Shown: positions 37,701-43,940 of the stretch, piece by piece | Numbering within the stretch: the stretch's first letter is position 1 | How the letters are laid out: each line of letters begins with the position of its first letter | Source: Clostridiales bacterium | GTDB lineage: Bacteria; Bacillota; Clostridia; Oscillospirales; Ruminococcaceae | DNA: 64,000 bases | Assembly: GCA_003150405.1 (NCBI GenBank) | Contig: QAMM01000010.1 | Location: 62,001 to 126,000, forward strand | Direction: 5' to 3' | Notes under the pieces: model-generated | Databases searched by the model: none | What the model was told of the DNA's origin: nothing | The model's input: the letters and a program-made list of their open reading frames with translations, nothing else | Position numbers and translations under genes: made by a program

Positions 37701-40700
37701 CCGTTTACTTCAACCTTTTCAACTTCATAAACAGCATAATCCGGGTCGTCCGGATTGTCAGTGGTCTCAAAGACCGGTTCCCAGGTAACCTTGTAGTCGC
37801 TGTCTTTTGGCAGAGTAGCCCCTGCTGTAATGCTGCCCGGTCCGCCAACCAGCTGTGTCGAAACGGTAACCATATCTTCTGTCCAGCTGCCAGTACCGTC
37901 TCCGCTGCCATCCTTTTCAAAATAGACGTCTACTACATGGTTGCCCTGAATATTTTCAAACTGCTGCAATCCCGCTGCAATCAAAGATGCATCCAAGGGC
38001 TTGCCGTCTACCACAACACGTGAAACATGGTAGCCGTTTGCCGCACTCCAGGTAACCTTTGCACTGCTTCCAGGTGCAACCACCTGGTTCCCGCTGACAA
38101 TGGTATCCTTGCTGTTGCCGCCATAGCGGTTTACAGTGACTGTATAGTACCCTGTTGTGGTGTCACCACCCATTGAAGGCATTTTTTCTGTCTTTACAAC
38201 AACCTCATGGTTTGCGGCAATGCTGGTAAAATCGACTTCAGTCGCATTTACCGCATATTCCTTGCCGTCAACCGTTACAGAGACAATATAATACCCGTCG
38301 CAGACCTCCCATTCAACGGTATGATCTACTCCCTTTTTCACCGTCTGTGTCGGCGTAATGGTACAGGAATTCTCCAGACCGTCAATCCGCGTTTTTACCT
38401 GGTAATAGCCGGTATTTCCCATATCCGGCAAATTACCGCCGCTGCCGCCCTGCTTTACAAACTTCACATAGACCTGATGATTTTCGTGAACATCTGTAAA
38501 CGAGATGCTGTTTTTCTGCAAGAGATCATCCCGAACCACACCGTCCACAATCACCTGACCTACCTGGTAGCCGCTTGCCGCTTTCCAGGAGACCAAACCA
38601 TCCTGTCCCTCTTTTAAAGTACCAGTCGCCGTAACAGTGCCTTCTCCATCCTTGCTTCCAGTTACTGCAAAATACCGGTCGTAATAGAGCTTCAGGGTTG
38701 CTTTTCCGTCACCGGTAATGGTGCCAGACAGAACATTCAGTGCGTTGTCTGCATTGTACCAGTAACCAGCAATGTTTTTTACATCGCCCTCAGAGACGCT
38801 GCAGGCGGTATCTGTCGTACCATAGTGGGTTACAGTCAGGCTGTCATCCCGATGGTAACCGCTGTCGTCTCTCAGGTAATACTCCACCTTGTACTGAGTG
38901 TCGTCATTTGCCGTCCACCGTGCCGTCAGGGTGTGATCCGCCTGTTTGTAGACCTCCCCGTCCGATTCGCGCTTTGTACCACTCTCATCAAACCAGCCGT
39001 CAAAGGTATAGCCTGAACGGCTTGGGGTGTTCAGCGTGCCGTAGTGATCCTCGCTTGTAGGATAGGATTTATTGGGAACCTGGCTTCCACCGTTGCTGTC
39101 AAAGCTGACAATAAACCGGCTGTTGTCCTTTTCCCATTTTGCGTAAACCGTATAGGTATGAGCCGGCATCTTGTCGCTGCTGGTAATAGCAGTGCCTGCT
39201 GTATCTTTTGCCCAGCCCTTGAATGTGTAACCCTCTCGGGTCGGCAAATCCATGCCCGCATAGGGATTTCCCGCGGGGTTTGTTGTAGTCTCATAGGAAA
39301 GGTCTGCTTCATATTCCACAGACTTTTCTTTCAGTTTGCCCAGATTGCCGCCGTTTGCATCAAATTTCAGGGTAAACTGTCCCTTTTCCCAATTCGCCTT
39401 AAGCGTCGTATTCGCCGCGTCAGCGGTCTGCCCGTGAACTTCAGCGCCTGAAATTGTCCAATGGGTAAAATTGTAACCCGTTCTTGTCGGCAGCTCGTCG
39501 CCGCTCAAAAGGTTGTCAATAATTTTGCTGCCTTTTGGCACCTCAACAACCTTAGTGGTTGTATTGCCATAGGTTCCACCGTTTGCCTCAAAGGTAAGGG
39601 TTACCGTCTCGGTGGTATAAACCGGGTGCAGAACAATGTCGTCATTCACCACGGTGTCGGAAGAAACAAGGTTGTCGTCTTCATCCGCCCAGCCCTGAAA
39701 ATGCTTATTCTCATCGTCCGGGGTCGGCCCTTCCGGAAGAGCTCCCAATTTGTCGCCCTCAAGTGTGTAGTAGGGGTCATGGTCGCCATCCTGGAACTCT
39801 ACCTTTACTGTGTTGAAGGTCTTGGTGGATTCATTGCCGCATTCGTCCCATGTGGTGATCTTCAGCGGCTCCTCGGTCAGTTGGACCGAAAGGTTGTACG
39901 CGTGGACTTCTTTCTCCAGCGTAATAATTTCTCCATCATTCACCTGATATTTCAAAACGCCACTGCCCGCATTTTCAATCAGGGTAACGCCGTCTGCATC
40001 AATACCGTAGCCCTGGTCTACCAGAACGACATTCGCCGGGGAGCCATATCCTCCGCTGGACGCACTAATGCTCGGTGCAGCCGTATCCTGATAAGCAGTT
40101 AAATAGGTCTGGAATACCGTGGATTCGGTTCCCTTCACATCCTTCACAACCAGTTCAAAGAGATATTTCCCCTGCTTGGAATTTTTGGTAATGGAATAGG
40201 AGGGCAGCTTGGACGGGTCGTCCACAAAGCCGTTGCTGCTTGCAACAACCCCGTTGTCCGGGTCGTAGACTTTGAGCTGCCAGCCGGTAATCTTATCTCC
40301 GGCCGAATTGGTCATGGATTTATCCTGAATATGTACGGTAATTTTATCCTCAGCGGTTTTTAAATGCTGAAGGTGCGCCGTCAAAACCTGTTTGCACTGG
40401 CCGTCCTCATCATCCTGAACAATAATGAAGTCCGCAATTGGTTTTTCATTCTGTTCCAGAATTTCAACTGGTTTAAAATGCACCTGTTCGTTGAAATTTT
40501 CTGCAATGTATTCTGCAATTTGGGTAATGTAGTCTGCATTGGTCGCGTACAGGCCGTTGTCCGGGCCAATACCGGAGGAATCCTCCGTCGGTTGGGTCAG
40601 TATTTTTCCGTCGTCGGTATTGCTGACGTAGAAAATACCGTTTTCATTCAAACGCTTAATGCCTTCCAAATAAGCCTCGTCGTCTTTCGGGACGCCGGGG

Positions 40701-41932
40701 TCTGCGTTGGTGCCAGTCAGGTTAATGAAGTATTTGTACTCCGCATCTTCAGAGTACTGCACGTTTTTCAGCGCATCAAAGGCATTGGCCTCGTAGTTCA
40801 TTTCAAGGTCTGAGAATTCAAACGAAGAAAGGCTGGAACAGCCATGGCTGCCATAGGCGGCCATGGGGCCAAAGCCATTGAAACCAGTCCGGTTCATGGT
40901 AACGGCTTTTCCGCCGAACAAGGTCTTGGTCTCCTCAAAAGTAATGCCGTCACTAGCGTAATTCCGCTGCTGCACCGTCAGGCTGGTCGCCTGCAGGTCA
41001 ACATCAATTCGGGCCTTTTTAGAGGCACCTAAATTAAAGGTATCCTTTGCAATCGCCTGGCTGTACAAGCTGGTTACATTTGAAGTCTGGAAGTTCATTG
41101 CGTTGACTTTGGTCATTGGAATAAGGTAGATATTCCCCGCCGTTGCGCTTGTAAACTGATAAAACAGCAAATAACCGCTTACCGTGGCGCTGGTTCCTGT
41201 ACCCTCAATTCCGGCGTTGACAAAAAAGCCCGTACCGGTCAGGGTATGCGTATCCACCCTTTTGGCGTCAATGTCAAAGCTAAAGGTCCGGCGGGAATCA
41301 CTTGCAGCCGGGTAAATCATGAAATCCGCTAAAGCCTGCGAGCCGTAACCCGCAAAGATCATTTTAGCCTTTCCCGCCTCATCCACACTGGAAGAAATAT
41401 GTCTCACAAAATATTTGCAGGCTGCCGGTACTGTACTGGCAAATTCCTTCTCAATCGTGGTCGGGTTCGTACCGTTTGCATGGCTGTTGTCCGCCTGCCG
41501 GAACGGCTGTCTGAGGGAATCCACCTTCAAATTGTTGTAATCGTTCTGCGAGTTGTAATGGTCATAGACATACCAACCGGCTGTATCGGTGGTATCAATT
41601 TTAATCGCCGCTGAAACAATACGGAAGGTGTCAGGGTCCATTCCCTGCTCGACTAATTTATCGGTCAGCTCCTCTTTAAAGTCCAAAAAGGTCCCCGGGT
41701 AGTCTGCCGGAACATTGACGACAATATCCACAACTGGGGTCGGGTTGGTAACTGCTCCATGGTCCTCGTTCGGAACCGCAGACTCCCCACCCGGGGCGCT
41801 GCCCGTATTGGCCACCGGAGCAAGCCCTTCTGCCCCGGCCATGTAGGAACCGCCATTGAAGCTCCACAGCCCAAAGACCATGATAAGGCTTAACAGTCCC
41901 GCCAAAATACGTTTTGATTGTACGCGAATCAT
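31715..41932 (-). CDS. Giant LPxTG-type surface protein with 123 acidic 12-residue repeats
   Basis: A 3405-residue secreted protein. Residues 1-35 are a signal peptide (RILAGLLSLIMVFGLWSF). Residues about 60-380 look lectin-like (ConA type) and about 500-700 Ig/PKD-like. Three InlB-type repeats (FDANGG...GYTFKGW) span about 780-1000, then a MucBP-like module and about seven divergent 65-75-residue beta repeats to about 1700. Residues 1844-3319 are 123 consecutive DTDGDGKPDVNV units (one DVDV variant), like thrombospondin type 3 or dockerin Ca2+ loops, flanked by degenerate units. The C-terminus has IPETG (3362-3366), a hydrophobic helix and KKRKQ, a sortase signal. AAGGAG precedes the ATG. 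No fixed strong promoter is visible; the invertible segment upstream probably switches it. Confidence 0.93.
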   Translation of the reverse strand: MIRVQSKRILAGLLSLIMVFGLWSFNGGSYMAGAEGLAPVANTGSAPGGESAVPNEDHGAVTNPTPVVDIVVNVPADYPGTFLDFKEELTDKLVEQGMDPDTFRIVSAAIKIDTTDTAGWYVYDHYNSQNDYNNLKVDSLRQPFRQADNSHANGTNPTTIEKEFASTVPAACKYFVRHISSSVDEAGKAKMIFAGYGSQALADFMIYPAASDSRRTFSFDIDAKRVDTHTLTGTGFFVNAGIEGTGTSATVSGYLLFYQFTSATAGNIYLIPMTKVNAMNFQTSNVTSLYSQAIAKDTFNLGASKKARIDVDLQATSLTVQQRNYASDGITFEETKTLFGGKAVTMNRTGFNGFGPMAAYGSHGCSSLSSFEFSDLEMNYEANAFDALKNVQYSEDAEYKYFINLTGTNADPGVPKDDEAYLEGIKRLNENGIFYVSNTDDGKILTQPTEDSSGIGPDNGLYATNADYITQIAEYIAENFNEQVHFKPVEILEQNEKPIADFIIVQDDEDGQCKQVLTAHLQHLKTAEDKITVHIQDKSMTNSAGDKITGWQLKVYDPDNGVVASSNGFVDDPSKLPSYSITKNSKQGKYLFELVVKDVKGTESTVFQTYLTAYQDTAAPSISASSGGYGSPANVVLVDQGYGIDADGVTLIENAGSGVLKYQVNDGEIITLEKEVHAYNLSVQLTEEPLKITTWDECGNESTKTFNTVKVEFQDGDHDPYYTLEGDKLGALPEGPTPDDENKHFQGWADEDDNLVSSDTVVNDDIVLHPVYTTETVTLTFEANGGTYGNTTTKVVEVPKGSKIIDNLLSGDELPTRTGYNFTHWTISGAEVHGQTADAANTTLKANWEKGQFTLKFDANGGNLGKLKEKSVEYEADLSYETTTNPAGNPYAGMDLPTREGYTFKGWAKDTAGTAITSSDKMPAHTYTVYAKWEKDNSRFIVSFDSNGGSQVPNKSYPTSEDHYGTLNTPSRSGYTFDGWFDESGTKRESDGEVYKQADHTLTARWTANDDTQYKVEYYLRDDSGYHRDDSLTVTHYGTTDTACSVSEGDVKNIAGYWYNADNALNVLSGTITGDGKATLKLYYDRYFAVTGSKDGEGTVTATGTLKEGQDGLVSWKAASGYQVGQVIVDGVVRDDLLQKNSISFTDVHENHQVYVKFVKQGGSGGNLPDMGNTGYYQVKTRIDGLENSCTITPTQTVKKGVDHTVEWEVCDGYYIVSVTVDGKEYAVNATEVDFTSIAANHEVVVKTEKMPSMGGDTTTGYYTVTVNRYGGNSKDTIVSGNQVVAPGSSAKVTWSAANGYHVSRVVVDGKPLDASLIAAGLQQFENIQGNHVVDVYFEKDGSGDGTGSWTEDMVTVSTQLVGGPGSITAGATLPKDSDYKVTWEPVFETTDNPDDPDYAVYEVEKVEVNGTQWTGSGNEIDFSHLEKDQDVKVYVKPVVYQVTTLAYGNGTVSSSKTLYKNQSYLNILGTPNAGNEVKKLVIDGAEQPISDINTRMRARFMALAANETEVDAALTTGTDVNINAISQDHVIEVYFAASGASLPDEGDLIRVTAEIIGGTGSVSGSGIFAKGSDDTVSWIVDSKYEVQDVKVNGSSVSFSGNQIDLSNLQTDTKVEIIVAPAELSKNDETPDGGTNQPNRPSYNISTEIIGGPGDITSGARVEKGESFEVEWEISEPGYEIRDVIVDGISRPDLISPDGTGDIRFDKVVQDHSVQVLIGEKAKVNIDVDKDGIPDVNIDTDGDGKPDINVDLDGDGIPDINIDTDNTGTWKPSGEGGNGDEIWKPDTNLDTDADGKVDVEHGFRPGYDFDQDGVDDNWNPDKDVYPDGLGKPGYDTTDPNLNVDTDGDGKPDVNVDTDGDGKPDVNVDTDGDGKPDVNVDTDGDGKPDVNVDTDGDGKPDVNVDTDGDGKPDVNVDTDGDGKPDVNVDTDGDGKPDVNVDTDGDGKPDVNVDTDGDGKPDVNVDTDGDGKPDVNVDTDGDGKPDVNVDTDGDGKPDVNVDTDGDGKPDVNVDTDGDGKPDVNVDTDGDGKPDVNVDTDGDGKPDVNVDTDGDGKPDVNVDTDGDGKPDVNVDTDGDGKPDVNVDTDGDGKPDVNVDTDGDGKPDVNVDTDGDGKPDVNVDTDGDGKPDVNVDTDGDGKPDVNVDTDGDGKPDVNVDTDGDGKPDVNVDTDGDGKPDVNVDTDGDGKPDVNVDTDGDGKPDVNVDTDGDGKPDVNVDTDGDGKPDVNVDTDGDGKPDVNVDTDGDGKPDVNVDTDGDGKPDVNVDTDGDGKPDVNVDTDGDGKPDVNVDTDGDGKPDVNVDTDGDGKPDVNVDTDGDGKPDVNVDTDGDGKPDVNVDTDGDGKPDVNVDTDGDGKPDVNVDTDGDGKPDVNVDTDGDGKPDVNVDTDGDGKPDVNVDTDGDGKPDVNVDTDGDGKPDVNVDTDGDGKPDVNVDTDGDGKPDVNVDTDGDGKPDVNVDTDGDGKPDVNVDTDGDGKPDVNVDTDGDGKPDVNVDTDGDGKPDVNVDTDGDGKPDVNVDTDGDGKPDVNVDTDGDGKPDVNVDTDGDGKPDVNVDTDGDGKPDVNVDTDGDGKPDVNVDTDGDGKPDVNVDTDGDGKPDVNVDTDGDGKPDVNVDTDGDGKPDVNVDTDGDGKPDVNVDTDGDGKPDVNVDTDGDGKPDVNVDTDGDGKPDVNVDTDGDGKPDVNVDTDGDGKPDVNVDTDGDGKPDVNVDTDGDGKPDVNVDTDGDGKPDVNVDTDGDGKPDVNVDTDGDGKPDVNVDTDGDGKPDVNVDTDGDGKPDVNVDTDGDGKPDVNVDTDGDGKPDVNVDTDGDGKPDVNVDTDGDGKPDVNVDTDGDGKPDVNVDTDGDGKPDVNVDTDGDGKPDVNVDTDGDGKPDVNVDTDGDGKPDVNVDTDGDGKPDVNVDTDGDGKPDVNVDTDGDGKPDVNVDTDGDGKPDVNVDTDGDGKPDVNVDTDGDGKPDVNVDTDGDGKPDVNVDTDGDGKPDVNVDTDGDGKPDVNVDTDGDGKPDVNVDTDGDGKPDVNVDTDGDGKPDVNVDTDGDGKPDVNVDTDGDGKPDVNVDTDGDGKPDVNVDTDGDGKPDVNVDTDGDGKPDVNVDTDGDGKPDVNVDTDGDGKPDVNVDTDGDGKPDVNVDTDGDGKPDVNVDTDGDGKPDVNVDTDGDGKPDVNVDTDGDGKPDVNVDTDGDGKPDVNVDTDGDGKPDVNVDTDGDGKPDVNVDTDGDGKPDVNVDTDGDGKPDVNVDTDGDGKPDVNVDTDGDGKPDVNVDTDGDGKPDVNVDTDGDGKPDVNVDTDGDGKPDVDVDTDGDGKPDVNVDTDGDGKPDVNVDTDGDGKPDLNIDTDGDGVPDLNIDTNDDGKADKNIDANGDGIPETGESANTALLIGTMGMSAFLMMAAALLRTKKRKQAVRSLKR
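31976..36403. repeat. Tandem array: 123 x 36 bp, organised as a 288-bp higher-order repeat
   Basis: Exactly 4428 bases of 36-bp units, each coding the same 12 residues. Silent base differences between units recur every 8 units: the rare variant ACATCCGG appears at 32091, 32379, 32667 and every 288 bases to 36123 (15 times). Lines compared across copies from about 32046 to 36240 were identical. The first 70 bases at the 3' end of the gene differ by only three substitutions. The arrangement keeps reading frame for any copy-number change. Confidence 0.95.
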
Positions 41933-42067
41933 ACCTGTCTTCTCCTTCCATCATTCAAAGAACATATCTCTTGAATTCCGGTTTTTGTATATTGAAATTG
42001 CCGCACAAACCGCAAATCAAAGGCAAATGCTGCGTCAAAAGGCGCCCCCACTCACCAAGCTCTCCGC

Positions 42068-42092
42068 AACATAATGCTGATTATGTAGTAAA
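42068..42092 (+). repeat. Left inverted repeat of the invertible segment
   Basis: 25 bases, beginning AACATAATGCTGATTATG and ending TAGTAAA. It matches the reverse complement of 42350-42374 perfectly. Inside it ACATAAT-GCTG-ATTATGT is itself a palindrome, as expected for paired tyrosine-recombinase arm sites. Confidence 0.93.
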
Positions 42093-42173
42093 ATTCCGCT
42101 GGTTTGAGATTCCTTTTTAAAAACAATAGGTAAAATTTTGATATAATTTTAAATAAAAAATATTATAAAATGA

Positions 42174-42200
42174 GACCAAGAAATAATATGTTTCTTGGTC
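42174..42200. terminator. Terminator hairpin inside the invertible segment
   Basis: GACCAAGAAA-TAATATG-TTTCTTGGTC. The plus-strand side is followed by TTGTTTTTGTGCTTTTT (strong), the minus-strand side by TCATTTTATAATATTTTTT (weaker). It separates the recombinase transcript from the surface gene in either orientation. Confidence 0.8.
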
Positions 42201-42273
42201 TTGTTTTTGTGCTTTTTATTGGAAAAACGCCTGATATTAACAGAGCTTCCCTGGTTGAACTTTTTACGGTTCA

Positions 42274-42288
42274 TGGCAAGCGCTTACA
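42274..42288. promoter_or_regulatory. cre-like CcpA binding site
   Basis: On the minus strand TGTAAGCGCTTGCCA matches 13 of 14 positions of the consensus TGWAARCGYTWNCW. Its centre is about 46 bases upstream of the predicted start of the switch promoter. Confidence 0.55.
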
Positions 42289-42291
42289 TGC

Positions 42292-42320
42292 TTGACAAAA
42301 TTTTCACGTTGTGATAATCT
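42292..42320 (+). promoter_or_regulatory. Sigma-A promoter in the invertible segment, pointing right
   Basis: TTGACA (42292-42297), 17 bases, TAATCT (42315-42320) with a TGn extended -10. The predicted start is near 42327. Currently the transcript would cross the right inverted repeat and run antisense to the recombinase gene. Confidence 0.8.
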
Positions 42321-42349
42321 TCAATATGTACAATTTTGCACACATTCCG

Positions 42350-42374
42350 TTTACTACATAATCAGCATTATGTT
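42350..42374 (-). repeat. Right inverted repeat of the invertible segment
   Basis: Perfect reverse complement of 42068-42092. It overlaps the last codons and the TAA stop (42368-42370) of the recombinase gene. Confidence 0.93.
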
Positions 42375-43177
42375 CTCAACAATTTTTGTACCTGTTCCAG
42401 TTGGTATAAATGCTGGCGCCCAGTCTCCATAGTATAAATACGGGTGGTATTAATACTGCTGTGTCCCAACAGGTCAGCCAGCCGGGCAATGTCCCGGTCC
42501 AGCGAATAAAAGGTCCGTGCAAACAGGTGCCGTAAATTGTGGGGATATACCTTTTCCGGTGCAACATTTGCTTTTTCGCACAGGGCTTTCATCTCCCGCC
42601 ATATATTGCTGCGGTTTAATGGCCTCCCGTTTTTCGATACAAACACGCTTCCGGTTTTCAGGCCGGATTTTTTTATATACCTCTTCAGCATCTTCTGTAT
42701 ATGCTCCGGAACAAAAATGACCCGTGTTTTATTTTTGCAGTTTACAATCGTTTTACCCGTATGTACAGCCTCCACGGTAATATACTGCAACTCGCTTACC
42801 CGAATGCCGGTACAGCAAATGGTTTGAAGTACAAAAGAAAGCCTGGTATTACCCGCGGCCTGAATCAAGCGCCTGTATTCCTCCCGGCTTAATTCCTTTT
42901 CTTCCTGACAGAAAATCTGCTGCTGAATTTTAAACAGCTTTACACAGGCATCCGCTTTGCCATAAAATCGCAAAAAACAGTTCAGCGATACCAGCATGGA
43001 GTTGGCACTGACCGGAGCGTAATGTTCAGACAAGTATTCTTTATACCGTATCGCCGCCTCTTTGCAGATCGCCCGCCCGTTTAAATGGGCCAAAAACACC
43101 CGTACATCCCGTAGGTATTTTTCAATCGTTGCTTCGCTTTTTTCTTCTTGTTCCAAAAATCTCTTAAATTGTATCAT
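42368..43177 (-). CDS. Tyrosine site-specific recombinase (probable invertase of the adjacent switch)
   Basis: A 269-residue recombinase of the Xer/phage integrase family. Residues 1-80 are the SAM-like core-binding domain (EATIEKYLRDVRVFLAHLNG). The catalytic domain has Arg126 (TGIRVSEL), Lys148/150 in the beta hairpin, His213 and Arg216 (HNLRH), His239 (LLGHSSI) and nucleophile Tyr248, so it should be active. The ATG at 43177 is chosen because GGAG lies 6 bases upstream; longer in-frame starts at 43228 and 43258 have no properly spaced site. It reads toward the invertible segment, and its stop lies inside the right inverted repeat. It lacks an arm-binding domain, unlike most phage integrases. 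Confidence 0.9.
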   Translation of the reverse strand: MIQFKRFLEQEEKSEATIEKYLRDVRVFLAHLNGRAICKEAAIRYKEYLSEHYAPVSANSMLVSLNCFLRFYGKADACVKLFKIQQQIFCQEEKELSREEYRRLIQAAGNTRLSFVLQTICCTGIRVSELQYITVEAVHTGKTIVNCKNKTRVIFVPEHIQKMLKRYIKKSGLKTGSVFVSKNGRPLNRSNIWREMKALCEKANVAPEKVYPHNLRHLFARTFYSLDRDIARLADLLGHSSINTTRIYTMETGRQHLYQLEQVQKLLRT

Positions 43178-43573
43178 TGACTGCTCCAATGCCTTTTCCC
43201 TCCTTGGAATGCTGTTTCTTTCCGGCATTCTCCCCCTACCTGTACCCGGAAAAACCAAAACCGAAAAATTTATCGTTCCACTATTTTACTGCTTCCCTCC
43301 CTTCTTTTTCTTCTATAAAGCAAGCAAGCGCAGACAAACATTGTCCGCGCACACCTGCAAATAAGGGGCAATTTTGTTCCCGAAACAAAAAAGGAGAAGG
43401 CCTTCAAGGCTTTCTCCCTTCCACGGAACCAGAAAAACTGTTTTCCAAAGCAAAATTGCTTGAAACCGCTTTGCTGCATAATTGTTTCAACTAAAACAGC
43501 CGGCAATATGCACCCTGTTTACCAGGTATAAACGGTGCCGGCTACAATACAGCTGCAACAATACAAAAAGAAA
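43178..43573. other. Recombinase upstream region
   Basis: About 400 bases between the tRNA-Arg terminator and the recombinase. On the minus strand an AGCCGGC...GCCGGCT dyad lies near 43497-43544 and a terminator at 43393-43417. No strong promoter is visible. The layout suggests either a small RNA or an attenuated leader for the recombinase. Confidence 0.35.
43393..43417 (-). terminator. Terminator upstream of the recombinase
   Basis: On the minus strand GGAGAAAGCC-TTGA-AGGCCTTCTCC followed by six T. It sits about 215 bases before the recombinase start, so it may end a small RNA or act as an attenuator. Confidence 0.75.
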
Positions 43574-43602
43574 ACCTGCGGCTGCAAACTACAACCGCAG
43601 GT
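43574..43602 (-). terminator. Terminator of tRNA-Arg
   Basis: ACCTGCGG...CCGCAGGT followed on the minus strand by TTTCTTTTT, immediately after the tRNA CCA end. Confidence 0.9.
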
Positions 43603-43603
43603 G

Positions 43604-43680
43604 TGGCGCGCCAGAAGGGACTCGAACCCCTGACCTCTTGATTCGTAGTCAAGCACTCTATCCAGCTGAGCTACTGGCGC
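43604..43680 (-). tRNA. tRNA-Arg (anticodon ACG)
   Basis: A 77-base cloverleaf on the minus strand. The acceptor GCGCCAG pairs with CTGGCGC, followed by discriminator G and an encoded CCA. The D-arm is GCTCAGCTGGATAGAGT, the anticodon arm CTTGA-CTACGAA-TCAAG and the T-arm GGGTTCGAGTCCC. Anticodon ACG reads CGN arginine codons after A34 is converted to inosine. Confidence 0.96.
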
Positions 43681-43706
43681 AGATACCTTTTCTCAGGTAC
43701 CTAAAT

Positions 43707-43735
43707 ATTATAGCGTATGGTACAAGCAATGTCAA
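43707..43735 (-). promoter_or_regulatory. Promoter of tRNA-Arg
   Basis: Perfect consensus on the minus strand: TTGACA, 17 bases, TATAAT, about 27 bases before the tRNA. Confidence 0.9.
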
Positions 43736-43940
43736 GGGGAATTTCAAAGAAATCCCGGAGCTTCCACACAAAAAATTTTTGAGGTCCATGTGTCAGACAT
43801 CAAAAATTTCACCCGCACACATCGTGGGCATTGTCTCCTCCCTGTGACAGGCAAGACAGCAGCTACAACTTTACATCTTCTGCAAAAGATAAACATTGTA
43901 CTTCCGTTTCAAGTCTGTACCCTTCGCAGCAGATACCAGC

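Larger units (their letters stand above)
42068..42374. promoter_or_regulatory. Putative invertible promoter segment (phase switch)
   Basis: 307 bases bounded by perfect 25-bp inverted repeats, placed between the giant surface gene (start 41932) and a tyrosine recombinase gene. The interior (42093-42349) has one strong promoter, a cre-like box and a terminator hairpin. In the given orientation the promoter reads rightward, away from the surface gene. If inverted, its start would map near 42115 and read leftward through the left repeat into the surface gene with a leader of about 180 bases. Inversion is inferred from layout, not observed. Confidence 0.8.

Noticed and set aside
42142..42147. Second promoter in the invertible segment at the plus-strand TATAAT
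   Set aside because: The position of its -35 (AAAAAC) is far from consensus. AT-rich sequence here gives several chance -10-like hexamers.
42368..43680. Tyrosine recombinase beside tRNA-Arg as the integrase of a prophage or island
   Set aside because: No duplicated tRNA 3' end, no phage genes and no arm-binding domain. The perfect inverted repeat touching its stop codon fits an inversion system better.
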